A DNA stretch of 64,000 bases from Hydractinia symbiolongicarpus (lineage: Eukaryota > Cnidaria > Hydrozoa > Anthoathecata > Hydractiniidae), in the NCBI RefSeq assembly GCF_029227915.1, contig NC_079884.1, positions 18,974,001-19,038,000 on the forward strand, written 5' to 3'. A program made the translations under genes and the position numbers. The notes under the pieces are model-generated. The model was not told where the DNA came from. It searched no databases and saw only the letters and a program-made list of their open reading frames with translations. This document shows, one piece after another, positions 1 to 11,655 of the stretch (position 1 is the first letter of the stretch; the number at the start of each line of letters is the position of its first letter).

Positions 1-730
1 TCCACATGTCTGGGCAAGTTGCTATTGCCTAGTACTTTCACTATCAATGCACTACGACGTCCCAAGTTGTTTTCCATTGTGCCATGACCTTATAACACCG
101 CCAACTACGCGTACAGTCCTCTAAAGTCTGTTTTATGACCGTTTGCCGCCTAATAATGGCCTTACACATAAATCAAGTCGTTCCACATGTCTGTGCAGGT
201 TGCCATTGGTCTAGTCCTTCCACTGTTAATGTACTGCGACGTCCTAAGTCGTTTTCCATTGCGCCATGACGCTATAACCACGTCAACTACGTTTACAGGC
301 TTGAAAAGTCTGTTATATGACCGTTTGCCGCCTAATAATGGCCTTACACATCAATCACGTCGCTCCACATGTCTGTGCAGGTTGCCATTGGTCTAGTCCT
401 TCCACTCTGAATGGACTACGACGTACCAAGTCATTTTCCATTACGCCATGGCCTTATAACACCGTCAACTACATGTACACTCCTCTAAAGTTTGTTATTT
501 GACCCTTTGCCGCTTAATAATGGCCTTACACATAAATCACGTCGTTCCACGTGTCTGTGCAGGTTGGCATTGTTCTAGTCGTTCCACTCCCAATGGACTA
601 CGATGTCCCAAGTCATTTTGCTTTACGCCATGGCCTTATAACACCGTCAACTGCGCGTACAGTCCTCTAAAGTCTATTATATGACCTTTTGCCGCCTAAT
701 AATGGCCTAACGTAAATCAAGTGGTTCCTC

Positions 731-1021
731 GTGTCTGCACTGGTTACCATTGCTTTATTCTGTCGACACTCAATAGACTACAACGTCCCAAGTCTATTTC
801 CATTGCTTAACAGCCTTGTAACACCGTCAACTAGTTGTTTTATGACTTTTTGCCTCCTAATAACGTCCTTGCACGTAAATCACGTCGTGCTCTGTGCAGG
901 TTGGCATTGGTCTAGTCCTTCCACTCTCAATGGACTGCGACGTCCCAAGTCGCTTTTCATTACGCCATGGCCTTATAACACCGTCAACTGCGGGTACAAT
1001 CCTCTAAAGTCTGTTATATGA
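731..1021 (+). repeat. Short type-i monomer (CTAGTTGTT variant)
   Basis: In this unit the usual stretch between CCGTCAACTA and the next TATGACC is shortened to GTTGTT, and the next monomer continues with TTTTGCCTCCTAATAACG and TCGTGCTCTGTGCAGG instead of TCGTTCCACATGTCTG. The result is a shortened monomer pair that shifts the local phase. The same variant recurs near 3071-3361, 10040-10250, 19720-19920, 21040-21260, 32640-32840, 33340-33470, 47300-47510, 53900-54110 and 56400-57200. It is a stable, inherited subtype rather than a one-off deletion. Confidence 0.8.
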
Positions 1022-3849
1022 CCTTTTGCCGCCTAATAATGGCCTTACACATAAATCACGTCGTTCCACTTGTCTGGGCAAGTTGCCATTGGTCTAGTCC
1101 TTTCATTATCAATGCACTACGACGTACCAAGTTGTTTTCCATTGCGCCAGGGCCTTATAACACCGTCAACTACGCGTACAGTCCTCTAAATTCTGTTATA
1201 TGACCCTTTGCCGTCTAATAATAGCCTTACACATAAATCACGTCGCTCCACATGTCTGTGCAGGTTGCCATTGGTCTAGTCCTTCCACTCTGAATGGACT
1301 ACGACGTCCCAAGTCATTTTCCATTACACCATGGGCTTATAACACCGTCACCTACATGTACACTCCTCTAAAGTCTGTTATTTGAACTTTTGCCGCCTAA
1401 TACTGGCCTTACACATAAATCACGTCGTTCCACGTGTCTGTGCAGGTTGGCAATGGTGTAGTCCTTCCACTCTGAATGGACTACGACGTCCCAAGTCATT
1501 TTCCATTACGCCATGGACTTATAACACCGTCAACTGCGCATACAGTCCTCTAAAATCTGTTATATTGCATTTTGCTGTCTAATAAAGACCTTTTGCCTAA
1601 ATCAGGTGGTTGCGAGTGTCTGCACTGGTTACCATTAATATATTCCTTTCACTCTCCATGGACTAAGAAGTCTCAAGGCGTTTTCCATTGCGTGTTGACG
1701 TTATAACACCGTCAACTACATGTACAGGCCTCTAAAGCTTGTTATATGACGTTTTCCCGCCTAATAATAGCCTTACTCGTAAATCACGTGGTTCCGCGTG
1801 TCTGCACTGGTTACGATTGGTCCATTCCCACCACCCTCAATGGACTAAGACGTCCCAATCGTTTTCCATTGCGCCATGGCCCTGTAATACCGACAACTAA
1901 GCGTACAGTCCTCTAAATGCTGTATTATGGCATTTTGCTGTCTAATAAAGACATTATGCATAAAACAGGTGGTTTCGAGTGTCTGCACTGGTTACCATTG
2001 GTATATTCCTTCCACTCTCAATAGACTAAATAGTTCCAAGTCGTTTTCCATTGCGCCATAACGTTATAACACCGTGAACTACGCGTACAGTCCTCTAAAG
2101 TCTCTTATTTGACCGTTTGCCGCCTAATAATGGCCTTACACAAAAATCAAGTCGCTCCACATGTCTGTGCAGGTTGCCATTGGTCTAGTCTTTCCACTGT
2201 TAATGTACTGCGACGTCCTAAGTCGTTTTCCATTGCGTCATGACGCTATAACCCCGTCAACTACGTGTACAGGCTTCAAAAGTCTGTTATATGACCGTTT
2301 GCCGCCCAATAATGGCCTTACACATAAATCACGTCGCTCCACATGTCTGTGCAGGTTGCCATTGGTTTAGTCCTTCCACTCTGAATAGACTACGACGTCC
2401 CAAGTCATTTTCCATTACGCCATGGCCTTATAACACCGTCAACTACATGTACACTCCTCTAAAGTCTGTTATTTGACCCTTTGCCGCCTAATAATGGCCT
2501 TACACATAAATGAAGTCGCTCCACATGTCTGTGCAGGTTGCCATTGGTCTAGTCCTTAAACTGTTAATGTACTGCGACGTCCTAAGTCGTTTTCCATTGC
2601 GTCATGACGCTATAACCCCGTCAACTACGATTACAGGCTTAAAAAGTCTGTTATATGAATTTTTGCCGCCTAATAATGGCCTTACACATAAATCACTTCG
2701 TTCCACATGTCTGGGCGAGTTGCTATTCGTCTAGTACTTTCACTATCAATGCACTACGACGTCCCAAGTTGTTTTCCATTGTGCCATGGCCTTATAACAC
2801 CGCCAACTACGCGTACAGTCCTCTAAAGTCTGTTATATGACCGTTTGCCGCCTATAAATAACCTTACACATAAATCACGTCGCTCCACATGTCTGTGCAG
2901 GTTGCCATTGGTCTAGTGCTTCCACTGTTAATCTACTGCGACGTCCTAAGTCGTTTTCGATTGCGTCATGACGTTATGACACCGTCAACTACGCGTACAG
3001 GCTTCAAAAACCTGTTATGTGACTTTTTGCCGTCTAATAATGGCCTTAAACGTAAATCAAGTGGTTCCTCGTGTCTGCACTGGTTATCATTGCTTTATTC
3101 CGTCGACACTCAATAGACTACAACGTTCCAAGTGTATTTCCATTGCTTAATGGCCTTATAACACCGTCAACTGGTTTTTTTATGACCTTTAGCCTCCTAA
3201 TAACGTCCTTGCACGTAAATCACGTCGTCATCTGTGCAGGTTGGCATTGGTCTAGTCCTTCCACTCTGAATGGACTACGACGTCCCAAGTCATTTTCCAT
3301 TACGCCATGGCCTTATAACACCGTCAACTGCGCATACATTCCTCTAAAGTCTGTTATATGACCTTTTGCCGCCTAATAATGGCTTTACACATAAATCACG
3401 TCGTTCCACATGTCTGGGCAAGTTGCTATTTGTCTAGTACTTTCACTATCAATGCACTACGACGTCCAAAGGTGTTTTACATTGTGCCATGGCCTTATAA
3501 CACCGCCAACTACGCGTACAGTCCTCTAAAGTCTGTTATATGACCATTTTTGCGGCCTAATAATGGCCTTACACATAAATCACGTCGTTCCATACGTCTG
3601 GGCAAGTTGCTATTCGTCTAGTACTTTCACTATCAATGCACTACGACGTCCCAAGTTGTTTTCCATTGTGCCATGGCCTTATAACACTGCCAACTACACG
3701 TACAGTCCTCTAAAGTCTGTTATTTGACCCTTTGCCGCCTAATAATGGCCTTACACATAAATCACGTCGCTCCACATGTCTGGGCAATTTGTCATTGGTC
3801 CATTCTTTCCACTCTCAATATACTACGATGTCCTAAGTCGCTTTCCATT

Positions 3850-3861
3850 GCGTCATGACGC
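3850..3861. repeat. 12-bp palindrome GCGTCATGACGC (example)
   Basis: A perfect 12-bp dyad found in monomers that read TTGCGTCATGACGCTATAACC; the 10-bp core CGTCATGACG is still more common. Dozens of copies occur across the window, about one per affected monomer. It lies about 30 bp from the other frequent palindrome TACGCGTA. Short dyads are common in centromeric satellites, but any function here is conjecture. Confidence 0.75.
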
Positions 3862-5360
3862 TATAACCCCGTCAACTACGTGTACAGGCTTTAAAATCCT
3901 GTTATGTGACCTTTTGCAGCCTAATAGTGGCCTTACACGTAAATCACGTGGTTCCGCGTGTCTGCACTGGTTACCATTGGTTTATACCCTCGACACTCAA
4001 TGGACTACAACGACCCAAGTCTATTTCCATTGCTGCATGACGTTTTAGCACCGTCAACAACATGTACAGTCCTCTAAAGTCTATTATATGACCTTTTGCC
4101 GCCTAATAATGGCCTTACACATAAATCTTGTCGTTCCACATGTCTGGGCAAGTTGCTATTGGTCTAGTACTTTCACTATCAATGCACTACGACGTCCCAA
4201 GTTGTTTTCCATTGTGCCATGGCGTTATAACACCGCCAACTACGCGTACAGTCCTTTAAAGTCTGTTATATGACCGTTTGCCGCGTAATAATGGCCTTAC
4301 ACATAAATCATGTCGCTCCACATGTCTGTGCAGGTTCCCATTGGCTTAGTCCTTCCACTGTTAATGTACTGCGACGTCCCAAGTCGTTTTCCATTACGCC
4401 ATGGCCTAATAACACCGTCAACTGCGGGTACAGTCCTCTAAAGTCTGTTATATGACCTTTTGCCGCCTAATAATGGCCTTACACATAAATCACGTCGTTC
4501 CACATGTCTGGGCAAGTTGCCATTGGTCTAGTCCTTTCATTATCAATGCACTACGATGTCCCAAGTTGTTTTCCATTCCCCCAGGGCCTTATAACACCGT
4601 CAACTACGCGTACAGTCCTCAAAAGTCTGTTATATTACACTTTGCCGTCTAATAATAGCCTTGCACATAAATCACGTCGTTCCACATGTCTGGGAAAGTT
4701 GCCATTGGTCTAGTACTTTCACTATCAATGCATTACAACGTCCCAAGTGCTTTTCCATTACACAATAGCCTTATAACACCGCCAACTACGCGTACATCCC
4801 TCTAAAGTCTGTTATATGACCCTTTGCCGCCTAATAATTGCCTTACACATAAATCATGTCGCTCCACATGTCTGTGCAGGTTGCCATTGGTCTAGTCCTT
4901 CCAGTGTTAATGTTCTACGACGTCCTAAGTCGTTTTCGATTGCGTCATGACGTTTTAACACCGTCAACTACGCGTACAGTCCTCTAAAGTCTGCTTTTTG
5001 ATCTTTTGCTGCCAAATAATGGCCTTACACATAAATTGCGTCGTTCCACGAGTCTGTGCAGGTTGGCATTGGTCCATTCGTTCACTCTCAATATACTACG
5101 ATGTCCTAAGTCGCTTTCCATTGTGTCATGACGCTATATCTCCGTCAACTACGTGTACAGGCTTCAAAATCCTGTTATGTGACCTTTTGCCGCCTAATAG
5201 TGGCCGTAGACGTAAATCACGTGGTTCTGCGTGTCTGCACTGGTTACGATTGGTTTATTCCCTCGACACTCAATGGACTACAACGACCCAAGTCTATTTC
5301 CATTGCTGCATGCCGTTATCACACCGTCAACTGCGCGTACAGTCCTCTAAAGTCTATTAT

Positions 5361-5724
5361 ATGACCTTTTGCCGGCTAATAATGGCCTTACACATAAATC
5401 ACGTCGTTCCAAATGTCTGGGCAAGTTGCAATTCGTCTAGTACTTTTACTATCAATGCACTACGACGTCCCAAGTTGTTTTCCATTGTGCCATGGCCTCA
5501 TAACACCGCCAACTACGCGTACAGTCCTCTAAAGTCTGTTATTTGACCCTTTGCCGCCTAATAATGGCCTTACACATAAATCACGTCGTTCCAAATGTCT
5601 GGGCAAGTTGCAATTCGTCTAGTACTTTTACTATCAAGGCACTACGACGTCCCAAGTTGTTTTCCATTGTGCCATGGCCTCATAACACCGCCAACTACGC
5701 GTACAGTCCTCTAAAGTCTGTTAT
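5361..5724 (+). repeat. Near-identical single-monomer tandem pair (182 bp)
   Basis: Positions 5361-5542 and 5543-5724 are consecutive type-b monomers sharing rare variants such as TTCCAAATGTCTGGGCAAGTT and GCCTCATAACACC that their neighbours lack. They differ at only a few bases (GCCGGC against GCCGCC, and TCAATGC against TCAAGGC). This is best explained by a recent duplication of one monomer. Confidence 0.85.
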
Positions 5725-5906
5725 ATGACCTTTTGCCGCCTAATAATGGCCTTACACATAAATCACGTCGTTCGACATGTCTGGGCAAGTTGCTATTCGT
5801 CTAGTACTTTCACTATCAATGCACTACGACGTCCCAAGTTCTTTCCCATTGTGTCATGGCCTTATAACACCGCCAACTACGCGTACAGTCCTCTAAAGGT
5901 TGTTAT

Positions 5907-6035
5907 ATGACCTTTTGCCGCCTAATAATGGCCTTACACATAAATCACGTCGTTCCACATGTCTGTGCAGGTTGCTATTCGTCTTGTACTTTCACTATCA
6001 ATGCACTACGCGTACAGTCCTCTAAAGTCTGTTAT
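5907..6035 (+). repeat. Truncated 129-bp monomer with a 53-bp internal deletion
   Basis: This monomer reads CAATGCACTAC directly into GCGTACAGTCC near 6005-6010. In a full type-b monomer 53 bp lie between these points. The word ACTAC flanks both sides of the missing segment, so deletion across a 5-bp microhomology explains the junction. 182 minus 53 gives 129, which matches the observed spacing of successive TATATGACC landmarks. Confidence 0.85.
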
Positions 6036-6139
6036 ATGACCCTTTGCCGCCTTATAATGGCCTTACACGTAAATCACGTCGCTCCACATGTCTGTGCAGG
6101 TTGCCATTGGTCTAGTCCTTCCAGTGTTAATGTTCTACG

Positions 6140-7408
6140 ACGTCCTAACTCGTTTTCGATTGCGTCATGACGTTTTAACACCGTCAACTACGCGTACAGT
6201 CCTCTAAAGTTTGTTTTTTGATCTTTTGCTGCCAAATAATGGCCTTACACATAAGTCGCGTCGTTTCACGAGTCTGTGCAGGTTGGCATTGGTCTAGTCC
6301 TTCCACTTAGAATGAACTACGACGTCCCAAGTCATTTTCCATTACGCCATGGCCTTATAACACCATCAACTGCGCGTAAAGTCCTCTAAAGTCTGTTATA
6401 TGACCTTTTGCCGCCTAATAATGGCCTTTCACATAAATCACGTCGTTCCACGTGTCTGGGCAAGTTGCTATTGGTCTAGTACTTTCACTATCAATGCACT
6501 ATGACGTCCAAAGTTGTTTTCCATTGTACCATGGCCTTATAACACCGCCAACTACGCGTACAGTTCTCTAAAGTCTGATATATGACCTTTTGCCGCCTAA
6601 TAATGGCCTTACACATAAATCACGTCGTTTCACATGTCTGGGCAAGTTGCTATTCGTCTATTACTTTCACTATCAATGCACTACGACGTCCCAAGTTGTT
6701 TTCCATTGTGCGATGGCTTTATAACACCGCCAACTGCGCGTACAGTCCTATAAAGTCTGTTATTTGACCCTTTGCCGCCTAATAATGGCCTTACACATAA
6801 ATCACGTCGCTCCACATGTCTGTGCAATTTGCCATTGGTCCATTCTTTCCACTCTCAATATACTATGATGTCCTAAGTCGCTTTCCATTGCGTCATGACG
6901 CTATAACCCCGTCAACTACGTGTACAGGCTTCAAAATCCTGTTATGTGACCTTTTGCCGCCTAACAGTGGCCTTAAACGTAAATCACGTGGTTCAGCGTG
7001 TCAACACTGGTTACCATTGGTTTATTCCCTCGACACTCAATGGACTACAACGTCCCAAGTCTATTTCCATTGCTGCATGACGTTATAACACCGTCAACTA
7101 CAGGTACAGTCCTCTAAAGTCTGTTATTTGACCCTTTGCCGCCTAATAGTGGCCTTACACATAAATTACGTCGTTCTACATGTCTGGGCAAGTTGCTATT
7201 CGTCTAGTACTTTCACTATCAATGCACTACGACGTCCCAAGTTGTTTTCCATTGTGCCATGGCCTTATAACACCGCCAACTTCGCGTACATTCCTCTAAA
7301 GTCTGTGACCGTTTGCCGCCTAATAATGGCCTTACACATAAATCACGTCGCTCCACATGTCTGTGCAGGTTGCCATTGGTCTAGTCCTTCCACTGTTAAT
7401 GTACTGCG
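6140..7408 (+). repeat. Seven-monomer block, copy 1 (1269 bp)
   Basis: This block matches the next 1269 bp almost base for base. Copy 1 has TCTGTGACCG at about 7304-7313, where copy 2 has TCTGTTATATGACCG: a 5-bp deletion. That explains 1269 instead of 7 x 182 = 1274. A further difference is AAAGTTTG against AAAGTCTG near its start. Confidence 0.9.
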
Positions 7409-8677
7409 ACGTCCTAACTCGTTTTCGATTGCGTCATGACGTTTTAACACCGTCAACTACGCGTACAGTCCTCTAAAGTCTGTTTTTTGATCTTTTGCTG
7501 CCAAATAATGGCCTTACACATAAGTCGCGTCGTTTCACGAGTCTGTGCAGGTTGGCATTGGTCTAGTCCTTCCACTTAGAATGAACTACGACGTCCCAAG
7601 TCATTTTCCATTACGCCATGGCCTTATAACACCATCAACTGCGCGTAAAGTCCTCTAAAGTCTGTTATATGACCTTTTGCCGCCTAATAATGGCCTTTCA
7701 CATAAATCACGTCGTTCCACGTGTCTGGGCAAGTTGCTATTGGTCTAGTACTTTCACTATCAATGCACTATGACGTCCAAAGTTGTTTTCCATTGTACCA
7801 TGGCCTTATAACACCGCCAACTACGCGTACAGTTCTCTAAAGTCTGATATATGACCTTTTGCCGCCTAATAATGGCCTTACACATAAATCACGTCGTTTC
7901 ACATGTCTGGGCAAGTTGCTATTCGTCTATTACTTTCACTATCAATGCACTACGACGTCCCAAGTTGTTTTCCATTGTGCGATGGCTTTATAACACCGCC
8001 AACTGCGCGTACAGTCCTATAAAGTCTGTTATTTGACCCTTTGCCGCCTAATAATGGCCTTACACATAAATCACGTCGCTCCACATGTCTGTGCAATTTG
8101 CCATTGGTCCATTCTTTCCACTCTCAATATACTATGATGTCCTAAGTCGCTTTCCATTGCGTCATGACGCTATAACCCCGTCAACTACGTGTACAGGCTT
8201 CAAAATCCTGTTATGTGACCTTTTGCCGCCTAACAGTGGCCTTAAACGTAAATCACGTGGTTCAGCGTGTCAACACTGGTTACCATTGGTTTATTCCCTC
8301 GACACTCAATGGACTACAACGTCCCAAGTCTATTTCCATTGCTGCATGACGTTATAACACCGTCAACTACAGGTACAGTCCTCTAAAGTCTGTTATTTGA
8401 CCCTTTGCCGCCTAATAGTGGCCTTACACATAAATTACGTCGTTCTACATGTCTGGGCAAGTTGCTATTCGTCTAGTACTTTCACTATCAATGCACTACG
8501 ACGTCCCAAGTTGTTTTCCATTGTGCCATGGCCTTATAACACCGCCAACTTCGCGTACATTCCTCTAAAGTCTGTTATATGACCGTTTGCCGCCTAATAA
8601 TGGCCTTACACATAAATCACGTCGCTCCACATGTCTGTGCAGGTTGCCATTGGTCTAGTCCTTCCACTGTTAATGTA
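7409..8677 (+). repeat. Seven-monomer block, copy 2
   Basis: Tandem copy of the preceding block at offset 1269. Shared rare variants include CATAAGTCGCGTCGTTTCACG, CTTAGAATGAACTACG and TCAACACTGGTTACC. The high identity and the head-to-tail placement indicate a recent unequal exchange seven monomers out of register. Confidence 0.9.
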
Positions 8678-9542
8678 CTGCGATGTCCTAAGTCATTTTC
8701 GATTGCGTCATGACGTTATAACACCGGTAACTACGCGTACAGTCCTCTAAAATCTGTTATTCGACCTTTTGCCGGCTAATAATGGCCTAACACATAAATC
8801 ACGTCGTTCCACATGTCTGTGCAAGTTGCCATTGGTCCATTCTTTCCACTCGCAATATACTACGATGTTCTAAGTCGCTTTCCATTGTGTCATGACGCTT
8901 TAACCCCCTCAACTACGGGTACCGGCTTCAAGAGCCTGTTATGTAACCTTTTGCCGTCTAATAATGGCCTTACACGTAATTCAAGTGGTTCAGCGTGTCT
9001 GCACTGGTTACCATTAATTTATTCCGTCGACACTCAATAGACTGCAACGTCCCAAGTCTATTTCCATTGCTGCATGACGTTATAACACCGTCAACTACAG
9101 GTACAGTCCTCTAAAGTCTGTTATTTGACCCTTTGCCGCCTAATAGTGGCCTTACACATAAATTACGTCGTTCTACATGTCTGGGCAAGTTGCTATTCGT
9201 CTAGTACTTTCACTATCAATGCACTACGACGTCCCAAGTTGTTTTCCATTGTGCCATGGCCTTATAACACCGCCAACTTCGCGTACATTCCTCTAAAGTC
9301 TGTTATATGACCGTTTGCCGCCTAATAATGGCCTTACACATAAATCACGTCGCTCCACATGTCTGTGCAAGTTGCCATTGGTCCATTCTTTCCACTCGCA
9401 ATATACTACGATGTTCTAAGTCGCTTTCCATTGTGTCATGACGCTTTAACCCCCTCAACTACGGGTACCGGCTTCAAGAGCATGTTATGTAACCTTTTGC
9501 CGTCTAATAATGGCCTTACACAGAAATCACGTCCTCTAAAGT
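8332..9542 (+). repeat. Local reshuffle with 728- and 546-bp offsets
   Basis: The type-b monomer at 8397-8582 recurs identically at 9125-9310 (offset 728 = 4 x 182). The unit at 8813 onward recurs at 9359 onward (offset 546 = 3 x 182), sharing the unusual words CCCCCTCAACTACGGGTACC and TTATGTAACC. Both offsets are whole multiples of the monomer. The related block X2 lacks the second copies and has other sequence here (about 19728-20540), so these duplications are specific to X1 or were lost from X2. Confidence 0.85.
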
Positions 9543-9545
9543 CTG
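9484..9545 (+). repeat. Stub monomer of about 60 bp
   Basis: The monomer starting after TTATGTAACC reaches AAATCACG and then jumps to TCCTCTAAAG near 9530-9535. The whole middle of the unit, about 120 bp, is missing. GTC is present on both sides of the gap in an intact monomer and is a candidate microhomology. The same junction occurs near 20531-20540 in block X2, so it predates the duplication that produced X1 and X2. Confidence 0.85.
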
Positions 9546-11216
9546 TTATATGACCGTTTGCCGCCTAATAATGGCCTTACACATTAATCACGTCGCTCCA
9601 TGTGTCTGCGGAGATTGCCATTGGTCTAGTCCTTCCACTGGTAATGTACTGCGACGTCCTAAGTCGTTTTCGATTGCGTCATGACGTCATAACACCGTCA
9701 ACAACGCGTACAGTCCTCCAAAGTCTGTTATTTGACCTTTTGCGCCTAATAATGGCCTTACACATAAATCACGTCGTTCCACATGTCTATGCAAGTTGCC
9801 ATTGGTCCATTCTTTCCACTCGCAATATGCTACGATGTCCTAACTCGCTTTCCATTGGTTCATGACGCTGTAAACCCGTCAACTACGTGTACAGGCTTCA
9901 AAAGCCTGTTATGTGACCATTTGCCGTCTAATAATGGCCTTACACGTAAATCAAGTGGTTCCGCGTGTCTGCACTGGTTACCATTGGTTTATTCCGTCGA
10001 CACCCAATAGACTGCAACGTCCCAAGTCTATTTCCATTGCTTAATGGCCTTATGACACCGTCAACTAGTTGTTATATGACCTTTTGCCTCCTAATAACGT
10101 CCTTGCACGTAAATCACGTCGTGCTCTGTGCAGGTTGACATTGGCCTAGTCCTTCCACTCTCAATGGACTACGACGTCCCAAGTCGTTTTCCATTTCGCC
10201 ATGGCCTTATAACACCGTCAACTACGCGTACAATCCACTAAAGTCTGTTATTTGACCTTTTGCCGCCTAATAATGGCCCTACACATAAATCACGTCGTTC
10301 CACATGTCTGTGCAAGTTGCCATTGGTCCATTCTTTCCACACTCAATGCACTACAATGTCCCAAATCCTCTTACATTGCGCAATTGCGTTATAACACCGT
10401 CAACTACGCGTAGAGGGCTCTAAAGTCTGTTATATGACCTCTTGCCGCTTAATAATGGCCTTACACATAAATCACGTCGCTCCACATGTCTGTGCAAGTT
10501 GCCATTGGTCCATTCTTTCCACACTCAATGCACTACAACGTCCCAAGTGCTTTTCCACTGTGCCATGGCCTTATAACACCGCCAACTACGCGTACAGTCC
10601 TCTAAAGTCTGTTATTTGACCTTTTGCCGCCTAATAATGGCCTTACCCATAAATCATGTCGTTCCACATGTCTGTGCAAGTTGCCATTGGTCCATTCTTT
10701 CGACACTCAATGCACTACAACGTCCCAAGTGCTTTTCCATTGTGCCATGGCCTTATAACACCGCCAACTACGCGTACAGTCTTCTAAAGTCTGTTATATG
10801 ACCCTTTGCCGCCTAATAATGGCCTTACACATAAATCACGTCGCTCAACATGTCTGTGCAGGTTGCCATTGGTCTAGTCCTTCCACTGTTAATGTACTGC
10901 GACGTCCTAACTCGTTTTCGATTGCGTCATGACGTTATAACACCGTCGACTACGCGTACAGTCCTCTAAAGTCTGTTATTTGATCTTTTGCTGCGTAATA
11001 ATAGCCTTACACATAAATCACGTCGTTCCACATGTCTGGGCAAGTTGCCATTGGTTTATTCTTTCCACTCTCAATGGAGTACGATGTCCTAAGTCGCTTT
11101 CTATTGCGTCATGACGCTATAACCCCGTCAAGTACGTGTACAGGCTTCAAAAGCCTGTTATGTGACCATTTGCCGCATAATAATGGCTTTACACGTAAAT
11201 CACGTAATTCCGCGTG

Positions 11217-11408
11217 TCTGCACTGGCTACCATTGGGTTATTCCCTCGACAGTCAATGGATTACAACGTCCGAAGTCTATTTACCATTGGTTACCATTGG
11301 TTTATTCCCTTGACACTCAATGGACTACAACGTCCCAAGTCTATTTACCATTGGTTACCATTGGTTTATTCCCTTGACACTCAATGGACTACAACGTCCC
11401 AAGTCTAT
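11217..11408 (+). repeat. Three tandem 64-bp sub-monomer units
   Basis: A 64-bp piece of a type-c monomer (from TTACCATTGG through TTTATTCCCT, GACACTCAATGGACTAC and AACGTCCCAAGTCTAT) is repeated three times head to tail. The joins are the double word TTACCATTGGTTACCATTGG near 11281 and 11345. It lengthens the monomer by 128 bp. Block X2 has the same triple at 22406-22597; elsewhere in the array the unit is doubled only. Confidence 0.93.
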
Positions 11409-11479
11409 TTCCATTGCTGCATGACGTTATAACACCGTCAACTACATGTACAGGCCTGTAAAGCTTAATATATGACGGT

Positions 11480-11655
11480 TTGCCGCCTAGTAATGGCGTT
11501 ACATGTAAACCACGTGGTTCCGCGTGTCTGCACTTGTTACTATTCCTCATACTCTCAATGGACTACAATGACAAAAGTCGTTTCCCTTTGCGCCGTGACG
11601 TTATAACACCGTCAACTACGCGTGCAGTCCTGTAAAGTCTGTTATATGACCTTTT
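11480..11655 (+). repeat. First type-e monomer (174-bp class)
   Basis: Type e is recognised by GACGGTTTGCCGCCTAGTAATGG, split here as GACGGTTTGCCGCC and CTAGTAATGGCGTTACA, then GGTTACTATTCCT and GATGACAAAAGTCGTTTCCC. Measured between successive TATGAC landmarks at 28109 and 28283, the type is 174 bp rather than 182. The lost bases lie around the segment that reads CCATTGGTCTAGTCC in core types. It recurs many times from here on and I do not see it earlier in the window. Confidence 0.8.

Larger units (their letters stand above)
1..6139 (+). repeat. Region I: irregular, more diverged monomers
   Basis: About 34 monomers, mostly of two core types. Type a carries CTGTTAATGTACTGCGACG or CTCTGAATGGACTACGACG. 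Type b carries CTATCAATGCACTACGACG together with TGGGCAAGTTGC. Short type-i and TAATAAAGAC type-h monomers are scattered among them. Neighbouring monomers differ at many sites, and no clean large tandem block is visible. A weaker similarity at an offset of about 1974 bp links 187-396 with 2161-2370. Types d, e, f and g are absent here. Confidence 0.85.

Noticed and set aside
2300-2320. Possible CENP-B box in the monomer
   Set aside because: I looked for NTTCGNNNNANNCGGGN on both strands around TTTTCGATTGCG and AACGTCCCGAG. The required A and CGGG positions do not match.
4998-5546. Open frame of 182 codons on the plus strand
   Set aside because: It spans three monomers because two stops were lost by point changes and small indels. 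Its ending is the ordinary 61-codon monomer frame. No gene-like composition or neighbours.
6140-8677. CRISPR-like regular repeat and spacer structure
   Set aside because: The whole 182 bp is repeated with graded divergence; there are no short identical direct repeats separated by unique spacers.
9681-9696. CRE-like TGACGTCA in some monomers
   Set aside because: It is a point variant of the common TGACGTTA and TGACGCTA words and is not kept across monomers.
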